From Morella rubra (taxonomy: Eukaryota > Streptophyta > Magnoliopsida > Fagales > Myricaceae), in assembly GCA_003952965.2 (NCBI GenBank), contig CM025853.1, positions 5,356,015-5,420,014 of the forward strand: DNA of 64,000 bases, given 5' to 3'. Position numbers and translations under genes: made by a program. Shown here one piece after another: positions 34,421-45,003 of this stretch. Under the pieces are notes generated by a model. The model was not told where the DNA came from and did no database searches. It worked only from the letters and a program-made list of their open reading frames with translations. Each line of letters opens with the position of its first letter. Position 1 is the stretch's first letter.

Positions 34421-37400
34421 AGAAGATCAGGTTCGGGTTGGAGATGGGTCTGCGCTTCCTATTCATCACATTGGCAGTACCAACCTTCCTACACCTCACG
34501 GCAATCTCCTTCTCCGCAACTTATTACATGTTCCTTTACTTACAAAAAATTTATTGTCTGTGCGTCAGTTTTGTGAAGATAACATGGTTTTCTTTGAATT
34601 TCACTCCTCCTTTTTCTGTGTCAAGGATCTTTGCACAGGGAAAATTCTTCTTCAAGGTCCTACCAGTAATGGCCTCTTCACTCTTCCGGCTTCTGGCACC
34701 TCTGTTTCAGCATCTCATTTCACTCCTCAAGCGTCTGTTGGTGAGCGTATATCCCCATCTCACTGGCATCAGCGCCTGGGGCATCCATCATTGTCCATTG
34801 TTAGGCATCTCCTTCATCGTTTTCAGCTTCCACTCAAACCTGTCTCCACTGCCTCTGGCCTCTGTTCAGCTTGCTGTCAAGCCAAATCTCATTCTCTGCC
34901 ATTTCCTCGATCAACCACAGTCACTACTAGGCCTCTACAGCTCCTGTTTCTTGACGTATGGGGTCCAGCACCTGTGGTTTCTCGAGATGGTTTTCGTTAT
35001 TATCTTTCCATTGTAGATGCTTTCAGCCGATATACATGGCTTTTCCCCCTTCAATGTAAATCGGATGTCTACAATACCTTTGTTAATTTTACGAAGACAG
35101 TGGAATGGTTTTTTAGTTTGCAAATCTCTTCTGTGCAATTTGATTGGGGTGGAGAGTTTCGTTCTCTCCACCATTTTCTCCTCTCTCAGGGAATTTCTCA
35201 TCGACGTAGCTGTCCCCATATCCATCAGCAAAACAGTGTCATAGAACGCAAGCACAAACACATTGTTGAGTCTGGTCTTACGCTTCTTGCTCATGCTTCT
35301 TTACCAAAACGTTTCTGGATTGATGCTTTTAAAACCGCTGTTTATCTTATAAATCGTCTCCCTAGCCCTGTCATCACTAATCAGTTTCCTTATTTTTTGC
35401 TTTTTCACAAGCAACCTGATTATACTTCCTTGCGTGTGTTTGGTTCTGCATGTTATCCTCATCTGCGCCCTTATACTGGTCATAAACTTGATTTTAGATC
35501 TGCACTCTGTGTTTTTATTGGCTATAGTACTGATCACAAGCAGTATCTCTGCTATCACATTCCTTCTCAACGCACATACATATCTCGTAATGTTGTTTTC
35601 GATGAATCTGTATTTCCTTTCCAGGGCTCTCCTTCGGTCGTCTTTGTTCCTCCCGTGTCGACTGTCACTTCCTTGCCTTCAACTATTGTTCTTCCTGCTC
35701 CTGTCCTGACTCCTTCTTCGCATCCCTCACATTCCTCCGTCTCTGCCCCTGTGTCTTCACCAGAGCCTGCCTGTGATGTTGTTGCCCCTTGCTCTGAAGC
35801 TCCTTCCTCTCCTCTGCCTTTTCCCCGATATCCTACTCGGGTTCGTCGTCCCAAACAGCACACGGATGGTACTGTTCCTTGGCCTCCACCACGGGCTCAT
35901 CTCACCACGGCTTCTGTGGTTCCTCTTGAACCCACCTCTGTCACGGAGGCACTCAAATATCTGGAATGGCGCCAGGCCATGGAAGCTGAATTTCAAGCTC
36001 TACTGCAGACTCGTACATGGACTCTTGTCCCTTCTCACTCAGCTCAGAATGTTCTTGGATGTAAATGGATTTTCCGTACTAAGTTTCATGCTGATGGCTC
36101 AGTTGAACAGCGAAAAGTGCTTTTTGTTACAAAAGGCTTTCATCAACAACAGGGACTTGACTATCAGGAGACATTTAGTCCGGTTGTCAAGCCTTCCACG
36201 GTTTGGCTTATCATTTCTCTTGCTGTTCAGGTGGGTTGGCCGCTTCATCAACTTGATGTGCAAAATGCTTTTTTACACGAAGATCTGTCTGATGATGTGT
36301 TTATGGCTCAACCATCCGGTTTTATCCATCCAGATTACCCTTCACACGTCTGCAAGCTTCAAAAAGCTTTGTACGGGTTAAAACAGGCTCCCCTATCCTG
36401 GTTCTCCAAGTTAAGTTCTCGCCTCCTTGAGCTGGGGTTCTCCGCCTCTCATGCGGATTCGTCTCTCTTTACATACATTCGTCCTTCTTTGACCATGTAT
36501 TTTTTGGTTTATGTTGATGACATTGTCATCACGGGATCCAATCCACAAGCTATACAGACTCTCATTTCCACCTTGAGCAGCTCTTTTCCCATCAAAGATC
36601 TTGGGCGTCTTCACTACTTTCTTGGGGTTGAGGTTACCCATCTTCGGTCTGGTCTGCTGCTTTCTCAACGGAACTACATCAGTGATCTCTTGAAGAAAAC
36701 CAATATGCTTTTGGCTAAGCCTGTCCATACGCCCATGGCCACCATTGGGACTCTCTTTGTTCATTTTGGGGAAGCTTTTGAAGATCCTTCTTTACACTAT
36801 AGTGTGCTTGGTTCTTTGCAGTATTTGTCCTTCACAAGACCTGATCTATCTTTCGCTATGAATCGGGTTTGCCAATACATGCATTCCCTGCGTGTTCCTC
36901 ATTGGCAAGCTGTCAAACGGATATTACGGTATCTCTGTCACACGATTGATTATGGGTTGCATTTTGCTCGTTCATCCACCCGTGTTCTGGCTGCCTATTT
37001 TGACGCCGACTGGGCTGGTTGCCTTGACGATCGCCGCAGCACCGGTGGTTTATGTGTTTTTCTTGGTTCCCATCTCATCAGCTGGAATTCTTGAAAACAG
37101 CTTACCATTGCCCGCTTTAGCACAGAAGCGGAATACAAGGTTGTTGCGAATGCAACTTGCGAGCTACTGTGGATTTAGTCCCTTCTTCTGGATCTTGGCA
37201 TTCCTCTCTCCTCACCACCAGTTCTGTGGTGTGATAACTTGGGCGCTACTTTTCTCACTTCTAATCCAGTCCTCCATGCTCGAACCAAGCATGTGGCCGT
37301 GGACTACCACTTTGTCCGTGACCGGATTGCCTCCAAATCCTTGGTTGTTTCCTTTGTTTCGAGTAAAGATCAACTAGCGGATGTCTTTACGAAACCGTTA

Positions 37401-37499
37401 TCTCACACTTGCTTTGCTTCTCGTCGTACGAGCCTTTCTGTCCTTCCTCTCCAGCTCCGCTCGAGGGGGGTGTTAGAGAAACATCTTCAGCTGCTATAG
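34421..37499 (+). pseudogene. Copia pol (integrase, reverse transcriptase, RNase H), broken
   Basis: A long open stretch runs to 37094. It contains the integrase zinc-binding region (HQRLGHPS...CSACCQAKSH, about 34767-34890), the integrase core (FLDVWGP from about 34948), reverse transcriptase (LDVQNAFLHEDL; active-site YVDD at about 36510) and the start of RNase H (DADWAGCLDDRRST, about 37000). In-frame stops at 37092-37094 (TGA) and 37176-37178 (TAG) cut RNase H. The remaining frame reads on to RTKHVAVDYHFVRD and to LADVFTKPL near 37390. The element cannot make a full polyprotein. Confidence 0.92.
37461..37470 (+). promoter_or_regulatory. Polypurine tract
   Basis: TCGAGGGGGG lies directly before the 3' LTR; this is the usual plus-strand primer position. 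Confidence 0.8.
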
Positions 37500-37738
37500 C
37501 AACAACCTCTCATGAATCGTCTCAACAACCTGCCAGCTCAGCCACGTTCTCAAATGTTCTAGAATAGTCTCTTATAACAGCTTTGTTCCACGTGGTCTGC
37601 ATACCGTAATTTAAGTAACGAATATTCTTTGGTTGTTACATCAGTAACAGTGTATATATTTATCCTGTGTAACGTTGCATGAGTAAAAAAAAACGTGAAG
37701 ATATTTTTACAGAATATTGCATCTTACTTTTTCTCACA
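37471..37738 (+). repeat. 3' LTR of copia element
   Basis: 268 bases, starting TGTTAGAGAAACA and ending TCTCACA. It aligns without gaps to the 5' LTR with about 13 substitutions, and is followed by the CTAAA target duplication. Confidence 0.95.
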
Positions 37739-37995
37739 CTAAAGACAGTATATACAGATTTCATACGCCACTCCTCCATGGCCGAACGAAGAGCATGGTT
37801 GGGTACAAGATTGCGATGTTCAAGCTTCAGATTTGTCATGGGTGAAGTGTTATGTCCACGCTCAAACCAGTCTCTCATGTTCTGGGCTTCATACCTAAAA
37901 CCATCAGCAACGACATGTGGTTCTTGCATGACTTCCTGCAAATTTGTAGATTGTAACAATCGAGAGCAGTAGGCTTGGAGCTGAAAGTATTTCAA
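37739..37995 (-). pseudogene. Captured U-box domain fragment (plant U-box E3 ligase)
   Basis: The minus strand reads LQEVMQEPHVVADGFRYEAQ, then RDWFERGHNTSPMTNLKL and LVPNHALRSAMEEW. This is a nearly whole U-box: the domain that recruits E2 enzymes in ubiquitin ligases, of the type found at the end of plant kinase/U-box proteins (PUB32-35, 51-53). The expected start (FxCPI) has decayed to YCSRLLQSTN. The copia inserted at its 3' side. It is one of several captured fragments in element B, and no upstream kinase domain is seen. Confidence 0.82.
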
Positions 37996-38774
37996 AGATA
38001 TTGGAACGGAGACTCCACATGAAAGCTAGATTACTTATGCATAAACAAGTCCAGAAAAATCTTTTGCCACGGTAATGTACTCTGTGAAAATGGATCATGT
38101 GGGCGAGCTGGGCGACATGATCCATCAGTAGAATATACAAAATATAAATATATATATATACTTTCATAAAAATTATATAAAAGAAAGTTCATATGAAAAA
38201 ATCACCCTAAAGAACTACAACTGTAGACATCCAGATGATTCCAAGTAAGAAATTAATTACTTATGCCGTCCTCAGACACCAATAACACAACCTTGTGGTC
38301 CAACAATGTAAAACAAGCTGTCAAATACAGTTAATTTGGATTAGGATCAATTGGGGCTAAATTGCAAATACTTGGGATTCTACAGCTTCTGAAATACAAA
38401 ATAACATTTGAAACACTTAATAGATGCTCGGACAAAAAAACACTAGGAACAAATGGATACACAATTGCACAAATGAGACTTATACAAGGGCTTTGAAACC
38501 ACATAAATGTCAAGAAGGCCAATACTAGCGATGAGAAATTTTCTTATTGCAGGAGAGGAGAAACGTAAAGTACATACAAAAACAGCTTACAACTCGTATA
38601 AAAAACAAAAGAGTTCCTGCGTCTGACTTGAATCAATTCTAGATCCAATCTCTGGCATCCTAATCCTACGTCAACCTCTATCACAAAAATTTTAATTCCA
38701 AAACAGATATTTTAATCACCGATATCGTCAAAAAAACAACCTGTGTGGATTGGAAGTTAAATAGGATTGCTGCA
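37996..38774. other. Non-coding part of element B (probable MRPL46 3' flank)
   Basis: No recognisable coding sequence. It lies downstream of the MRPL46 stop on the minus strand, so part may be captured 3' UTR. A small inverted repeat around GGATCATGTGGGCGAGCTGG and CATGATCCATCAG lies near 38090-38130. Confidence 0.4.
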
Positions 38775-39165
38775 TCAGCTGATTATCATCTTATTAAGAA
38801 GTTCAGCTTGCTCAGGAAAAAACTCCAACAATTCATCCTTGGTCACCCAAACAAAATCCTCACACTTCCCAATTTCGAACTTGTTGGTTGCAATCACTTG
38901 GGACTTGAAGAAGAATCTCTGAGGAAAAAATTAGGGTGGGTTCAAGGATAAACAGGTACAATTAATATCAATAATGTATAACCTACATTTTTTTTCCCCG
39001 AATGACATTCAACAACTACAAGAATTTCAAACACATGCAATGACATAAAATTGGCAAACACGAAAGCTGTCTATAATCTAGAAATTGTACCTTAAAAGAT
39101 GCAGCATCCGACTTATTTTCTGTTGGTTATATAACCATATGACCCATCGGTGCATGTCCAACAAA
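38775..39165 (-). pseudogene. MRPL46: Captured last two exons of mitochondrial ribosomal protein L46
   Basis: The last exon (38918 down to 38775) reads RFFFKSQVIATNKFEIGKCE, DFVWVTKDELLEFFPEQAEL and LNKMIIS before TGA, with an AG acceptor. The previous exon (39165 to 39091) reads HAPMGHMVI, then a TAA stop where Gln is expected, then PTENKSDAASFK and a GT donor. MRPL46 is a NUDIX-fold protein of the large mitoribosomal subunit. Retained introns show capture of genomic DNA, not of a processed copy. It is non-functional because of the stop and missing 5' exons. Confidence 0.85.
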
Positions 39166-39229
39166 ATATGTATAGGAAAAGCCACACTAAAGTATGTGCG
39201 AGTCAAAATCCACTTTTGCCAGAGAGGTT

Positions 39230-39560
39230 TTTCTAGAAATTTGAAAGAATCATGATAGATTTGGAATACCCTCTACATAACTGGACGAGAAGAGGGCGAG
39301 AGCAGTTCCCAAGGATGCAGTGGGGGCAAATAATAAGGCAACAATGCAAGCAAAAGATGTTCTTCTTGTTCTTCCTGTGATTCTCGTGGACCCAATAGTG
39401 CAAACAAATTTTTCTCTTCTGCGGACCAATGACCAACTCTGTCTCCTGCGCACAGCTGTGAAATGAAGGAGAAAATGGGAGAGAAGAAAACAGGGAAGAC
39501 GAAGAAGGGGGAGACGTGTTAGGGAAGAAAGAGGACGTGAGGCTTAGAAGAGGGAAAACA
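39230..39560 (-). other. Unassigned sequence in element B, possible captured exon
   Basis: The minus strand has an open stretch with TRRTSFACIVALLFAPTASL and then an FSSSYVEGIPNLS segment. It looks like a plastid transit or lumenal-targeting region, but I do not recognise a protein. Purine-rich DNA at 39460-39560 follows. Confidence 0.3.
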
Positions 39561-39571
39561 AAAAGAAATGA

Positions 39572-39862
39572 CTTGGCTTAGCCATATTCAAACCAGCCAA
39601 GCTTATTTCAGCTCATTAAATGAGGTGTCGAGATTAGATCAGTGGGATGACGTTTATTCAATTCTAACCGCTTCATATCATTTCCTAAAAGAAGCTCTCT
39701 TTTAAGGGAATCTTTTCCTGTAAATGGCTTGGCTTAGCCATATCCAAACCAAGCCGAGCCAAGCTTATTTCAGCTCATTAAACAAGGTGTCAAGATTAGA
39801 ACGGTTGGATGACATTTATACAATCCTGACCGTATCTTATCATTTCTTAGAAGAAGCTCTCA
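39572..39862. repeat. Direct repeat of ~130 bases in element B
   Basis: CTTGGCTTAGCCATAT at 39572 and 39728 begins two copies that continue through AAGCTTATTTCAGCTCATTAA, GATGAC and AGAAGCTCTC. Related sequence appears near 13385-13460 in element A, so this may be a small transposon inserted or duplicated within the captured region. Confidence 0.6.
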
Positions 39863-40153
39863 AGAATCTTTTCTCCCTTTTAGCTGCATCAGATCATCAG
39901 CTGTTGCATCAAGATTGCGTTTTTGGATATTCTTTTTTCTAGAAGTAGTTATCCTTTTCTCTTCAATATAGTCAGTGACGGCAACAAAGGCAGGACCATT
40001 TGCACCAATTTTCCAGGATGCAATTTGCCTCCGTTTCTTGACAGTATCAGCGGGGGTAGAGGCCATGTCCATTGCATTTAGGTCGTGAGCAGTTGCAACG
40101 GCAACGAAACCAGTTGGACTGGAATAAGCAACAAAGGTTGGATTTATATTCAA
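39860..40153 (-). pseudogene. Captured fragment of an unrecognised gene, fuller copy
   Basis: An open minus-strand stretch of 98 codons reads INPTFVAYSSPTGFVAVATA, then MDMASTPADTVKKRRQIASW, GPAFVAVTDYIEEKR and DATADDLMQL. It is the same fragment as at 14575-14980 but without the 42-base deletion. I do not recognise the family; the part after VTDYIEEKR is Lys/Arg-rich. Confidence 0.45.
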
Positions 40154-40426
40154 ACGGTGAGTCGTTTTGAACGTGGGTGCTGAGGGAGAGAGTGACGTGG
40201 AAATAGGTGAGCTGAGTAAGCAGAGTTGCTGATGTGGAGAGAAATCTCGTTAGTCAAATAGACGGTTAACTCATAGAATGACCTATTATTTACAAGGGCT
40301 TAAAGTCAGTGACTGAAAATTGAAAAAAAATTTCTTAGTGACTAAATCGTAAAAGGAGTCAAAACCTAGTGACCAAATATTGATCAACCTCTCTTTCTCT
40401 CAACCTAGTGACCAAATATTGATCAA

Positions 40427-40484
<58 letters not shown>

Positions 40485-40556
40485 AGATATATATAACGAG
40501 CTGTGAAATCCATTGGACCCGACCTTCCACACTAGGGTTTTATAATATTCTCTTTA

Positions 40557-40908
40557 GGGAAATTGACAATTTAATCACTAGGTTTATAGCACGCTGACGA
40601 TTTAGTCACTAGGTTTCATTTTTTTACTATATGGTCACTGAGAATATATAGTTGTGACGATCTGGTCCTTTCGTCAAATCTCCATTAATTTTTAATGGAA
40701 TAGAACGCGGTCGACTGCTACAAGTTTCCGTTGCCGCAACAATAAACAAACTAGTCGACCGCTATTTCGGTAAAAATTTAACGGAGGTTTGACGAAAGGA
40801 CCAGATCGTCACAACTATATATTCTCAGTGATCATATAGTAAAAAAATGAAATTTAGTGACTAAATTGTCAGCGGTACTAAAACCTAGTGGCCAAATTGC
40901 CAATTTCC
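40557..40908. mobile_element. Mutator-type MITE with ~135-base inverted ends
   Basis: Left GGGAAATTGACAATTTAATC and right CCAAATTGCCAATTTCC are the ends of long inverted repeats that share GTTGTGACGATCTGGTCC and ACTATATGGTCACTGAG. The flanks ATTCTCTTT and ATTCTTTAA fit a slightly decayed 8-9 base duplication of ATTCTTTAA, the empty site in unit 3 (about 15940). Confidence 0.8.
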
Positions 40909-41449
40909 TTATTCTTTAATATAGTTTATCAAATCAATAATCCCATCTCCACCTTTACATTAGAATGGTATATATATGCAGCATTGCAGCCAAAGTAGAC
41001 AAGTGGCCGGCTATGTTTCTTTTGTTCAATGCAATTTGCACATTGAGAACTAGACCCAAAGTTTTGCCAAAGAGACACTACAAAAGTTTGCCCCTGAGAA
41101 TCATTAAAATTAAGTATAATCTCGTAAGTTAAAAAGCCATTGAATGATTTCAACGCTCCAATATCTAACACAACTCACTACAAAAAAGCAGGTCTACAGC
41201 GGCGGTCATTTTAGCGGCGGTCACCAAAACCGCCGCTATATGCCCTATATACCGGCGGTTTATCAAAACCGCAGCAGAAAATTTTACATCTAGCGGCGGT
41301 CTCTATAGCGGCGGTCAAAAACCGCCGCTATATAGGAAAATAGCAGCGGTTGATATAGCGGCGGTCATAGACCGCCGCTATATACCGCCTATGGCAGCGG
41401 TTTCTATAGTGGTCTTGTGAAACGTTTGAAACGCGCGTTTAGGGCAAAT

Positions 41450-41930
41450 AGGCCCCCAAACTTCCCCTTTTTCTTCTTCCTTCTTCTTCCTCCTTCTTCT
41501 CCTTCTTCTTCCCCCGCCCCCCCTGCGCGATTTTCCCTCCCTCCCCGTTGGGCATTTCAACAGCGCCCCCCCACCCCCCCAAATCACCACCGTTGCCCTC
41601 CCCCCGCGCCCCCTCACGCGATTTCACCTCCCACCCTCCCCCCGCCCATCTCGTGATTTCTGCCCCTCCCCGGCCCCCTCCTCCTCCACGATTTTCAGGC
41701 CCCCTCCGTGAGTGTCACCCCCCCGGCCGCCCTCTTTCCACGTGGGTTTCAGCCCACCCCCATGCCAGCCCCGTCCGTTAGCTTCAACCCCCCCCCGCGC
41801 GAGTTTCACCCCCCCACCGCGCCCCTCACTTGTTTCAGCTCCCCTACCGCCCCCTCAGCCAATTTCAGCGCCTCCCACCTCCCATTCGCACTTCAAATGT
41901 CCTCCCCTTTTAATTTCGTGAATTTCAACT
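41450..41930. other. C-rich low-complexity tract in CACTA element 2
   Basis: Strongly pyrimidine-rich and C-rich DNA (CCCCCC runs, TTCTTCTTCC) gives spurious proline-rich frames. It may be a 5' leader region of the TNPD gene. I call no protein. Confidence 0.5.
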
Positions 41931-42557
41931 CTCCCCGTAGAAATTTTAATTCAATTGTGTTGGTTTGCATCTTTAGGTCAGTCTTATATATATTTTTGTA
42001 TGAAAAATGAATGAAATTAATTATATGGAGATTATTATGAATTGGATGTTGTTGGAGATTGATTTGTTGGAGATTGGAGATTGGTTTTGGAGTTTGACTT
42101 ATGAATTTGTTGTTGATTTGTTGTATTATACTATTATATGAATTAGTTGTTGAAAATATATGAATTTTGAATTGATTGTTGATTTTTGAATGAATTGGTT
42201 GCTGAAATATGAATTGGTTTATGAAATAATGTTGAATTTATTTTGAAAATATATGAATTGGTTTTATGAAATTAAAATATAAAATATAATGAATTATCAA
42301 TGAATAAAATTATTATTGCTTTTAAAAATTGGTTGAAATATTAAATGTATGAATTGGTTGCTGAAAATATATGATTATTGTATGAATTGATTGGAATTGG
42401 TATATGAATTGAAAATATTTGTATGTATATGATTGAAAATTTATGAAAATATAGGTTTAAATATTTTAATGTTTTGTTTAAAATATATTTAATGTATGTT
42501 TATTGTTGCTGATATTATTTTGTATATAAAATTAAATAAAATATGAAATATATTTTT

Positions 42558-42676
42558 ATTCATTTTGGCACCACAAGCATCTCAAAATATATGAATTGGT
42601 TAATTTTTCGCGTTTAGTGCATACTGGAGATCGATTAAGCGATGATCCATTCATTTTGGCACCACAAGCATCTCAA
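42558..42676 (+). repeat. 28-base direct repeat at the TNPD deletion
   Basis: ATTCATTTTGGCACCACAAG plus eight more bases occurs at 42558-42585 and 42649-42676. The second copy is part of the TNPD tail coding sequence (PFILAPQASQ). The first sits in AT-rich DNA where the rest of TNPD should be, so it probably marks the edge of the internal deletion. Confidence 0.7.
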
Positions 42677-42903
42677 GTATACTATGTAGCAGATGAAAGA
42701 CATCCAAATTGGGAAGTAGTTGTCAAGACCAAACCAAGAGATGTGTTTGATGCTAGTAACGATGACGACATAGATGACTACTGTGAAAATGAACCTTACA
42801 ATTTCAACGTTGAGCAAAACATCGGGAATGTACACGATGATTTGACGTGGTTTAGAAATGAGGTGGAAGGAACAACACTAGATATACCTCAGGAATTTCC
42901 TAT
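42596..42903 (+). pseudogene. TNPD-type CACTA transposase, C-terminal tail
   Basis: It reads VNFSRLVHTGDRLSDDPFIL, then QVYYVADERHPNWEVVVKTK and PRDVFD, ending at a GT donor. This is the C-terminal region typical of En/Spm TNPD proteins (DUF4216-like: DPFIxASQAxQVxY ... WxVVVKxxPRDxFD). The DDE-type catalytic region and zinc finger are absent. There is no proper start. Confidence 0.85.
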
Positions 42904-43072
42904 GGTATGTCAAATATGTCTCTGTTTTTGTGATTGAAATATTTTTTTCTTACATGCTCAGATTTACCATATATTCGTTTTGTTGATGTTTTGTTTAAGG
43001 AAATGTGTTTTGTATTGTTCAATTTGATTGCTGAAATCACTTTTATGCATGTCAATACATTGTATAGGTACA

Positions 43073-45003
43073 ATGACGAGGAAGAGATTCAGGACTATAT
43101 CTTCTTCATCACAGCCACCTGTGCCACCATCACAAGAAGCAACGGCATCACAAGAAGCACGCCGTCACAGCCACCTGCGCATCCTTCAGAACAGGCTACG
43201 ATGCCATCGTCCGACAATGATCAATCTTTGAACGATAATGAAATAATTGGTATGTTCATAACCACAATAGAGATAATCTAAGGGAAATATGTTACTCGAT
43301 TTCGTTTCACATGCTAAATGTGCAGGTCATACTGAAGTCCGGAAAGTGCGTGGCGGCACGCGGATGGCGGACGTCTGGAATCTGAAGGAAGACGAATTGA
43401 TTCCAGTACAATTCAATGGCAATGGGCAACCATTGGGTGATGAAGGGGGAATATTTAACAAATTCACTGGCTGTGTTGCCCGTGTTGCGAATCAAATCCC
43501 CCTAGATGCGGCGGACTGGCGTAAAGTCCCAATGTCAATAAAAGAGGACTGTTGGAGCCTCATGAAGGTATAATTTTGGTTATTTGTCACAATTGTTATT
43601 CAACTATATGAATTTAATAATTGACTCACCTAACTGTTTGGGTATATTTTGCAGAAACGGTTTACAATCCCCGAGCCTCCATTGGGGGATATTGTCAAGA
43701 GCTGGTTCCTCAAAGATTTAGGAGAGAAATGGAGGAATTACAAGTGTAGTTTAAAGCTCAAATATTTTGATGAGGCCTTTACGCCTTAGTATGTGAAAAA
43801 TAATGCTCCAACAGACGTTAATTTAGAGCAATTTTGCAAATTAGTCGATTTTTGGTATTCTGATGCAGGACGGGTATGACATTTATTTATTCGTATTATA
43901 ATTTTTATGAATATAACTTCAATTAAATTTTAACTGTCTTGATGTTAATACAGCATCGAAGTCATGCTGGAAAACAAAATAGATCGCTCCAAACGACGGT
44001 CCACACTGCAGGATCAAAGAGCTTCGCACGTTATGCTCACGAATTGGTATGTAGTACTTTCATTACTTTCTTTAATAGTATAGTACTTATCATTGTCATT
44101 CTTATTTGTAATTTAAAATTTCATCACGATTTCGTGTTTGTGATGCAGGAAAAAGAGAAACAAGTTCCAATCAATCGAGCGGATTTATATAAAACTGTCC
44201 ATATGCGTTCTGACGGATCTCCAATAAATCCGGACGTAGCAGAGAAAATAGTATGTCATTATTACAATTGGAGATTGATTTCAATGTGCGAATATTAATT
44301 CAAAATTTAATTGTACGTTGTACTCTCTCAGAGGCGAATGGAGGAGATTGGACTGAACGATTCAGGAAGTTCACAAACTTCTGACGAATTTAGAGTGGAT
44401 GGCAGCATCGGTTGGTCACCATCTGACCGATATGCACAAGTGATTGGTCCAGAACGACATGGTCGCATTCGCGGCGTTGGATTAGGACCAACTCCTTCAT
44501 CTCATCCTACCAACACCAACGTAAGATACAGTCAGCCGACATCCTCTAGTAACGAGAGAGCCGTATTTATGGAAAATAGAGTTCAGATGTTGGAGTCTGA
44601 AGTAGCATCGCTAAAATCTACAATACAAATGATGGCACAAGCTTGGGTAAAAGTTTTATTTACTTATCCTTAAATATTACTATTGACTCTATTTATGTAT
44701 ATTTCGTAGTTAATTAATGGTTGTATAACTGTTGTAGGAGCAACGTCAATACCAAGATGTTCCCAATAACAATCAGGTTTCACCAGCAATTCATAGATCA
44801 TCTCATGCAAGTCGGAAAACAAGTGTTGGTAAGATACAAACATAAATGAATACTGTTATTAATTTAGTTTTATGAATTTATGAAGCTCTTTTAGCTTTGT
44901 TCATGTCATTACTGTTTGTTAATTTTACATTATTGTAATAGCAGACAATGCCGATGACGCAGAAAGTGGAGGAGCAGATGGTGCTGAAGGTGGACAGGAT
45001 TAA
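43073..45003 (+). pseudogene. TNPA-like / Transposase_24 (Ptta/En/Spm) gene, two lesions
   Basis: Eight exons with GT-AG borders can be read: 43073-43249, 43326-43567, 43655-43873, 43954-44046, 44149-44250, 44332-44646, 44738-44828 and 44945-45003. It starts MTRKRFRTISSSSQPP; the core has VRGGTRMADVWNL, VARVANQIPLDAADWRKVP and KRFTIPEPPLGDIVKSWFLK, which fit the plant En/Spm accessory transposase domain. A coiled-coil-like tail (RVQMLESEVASLKSTIQMM) and acidic end (GGADGAEGGQD) follow. Proteins of this type bind subterminal repeats. A one-base frameshift near 43157 and a TAG at 43787-43789 (exon 3) disable it, but splicing signals are otherwise intact. Confidence 0.8.

Larger units (their letters stand above)
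33078..37738 (+). mobile_element. Ty1/copia LTR retrotransposon, complete but defective
   Basis: It has two 268-base LTRs (TGTTAGAGAAAC...TCTCACA), a 5-base target duplication CTAAA (33073-33077 and 37739-37743), a primer-binding site, a polypurine tract, and gag and pol in the order GAG, protease, integrase, reverse transcriptase, RNase H. That order defines Ty1/copia, and the wording is RE1-like. By eye about 13 of 268 LTR positions differ, so the insertion is not recent. Stops and a frameshift in gag and pol make it defective. Confidence 0.97.
32395..40440. mobile_element. Gene-capturing Mutator-like element B, with nested copia
   Basis: The left inverted repeat (about 32430-32610) and right inverted repeat (about 40150-40360) match those of element A, and the right end reads back as TTTGGTCACTAGGTTTTGAC. 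It holds a GATA fragment (plus strand), a U-box fragment and two MRPL46 exons (minus strand) and an unrecognised minus-strand fragment. The copia at 33078-37738 is a later insertion. The right end has a short tandem repeat (AACCTAGTGACCAAATATTG twice, 40340-40430). It occupies the same position after unit 4 as element A does after unit 2. It is either the fuller ancestor of A or A plus later insertions. Confidence 0.6.

Noticed and set aside
41417-41921. Several overlapping proline-rich open frames on both strands
   Set aside because: They come from a C-rich, low-complexity tract inside CACTA element 2. No motif, start context or conservation supports a protein.
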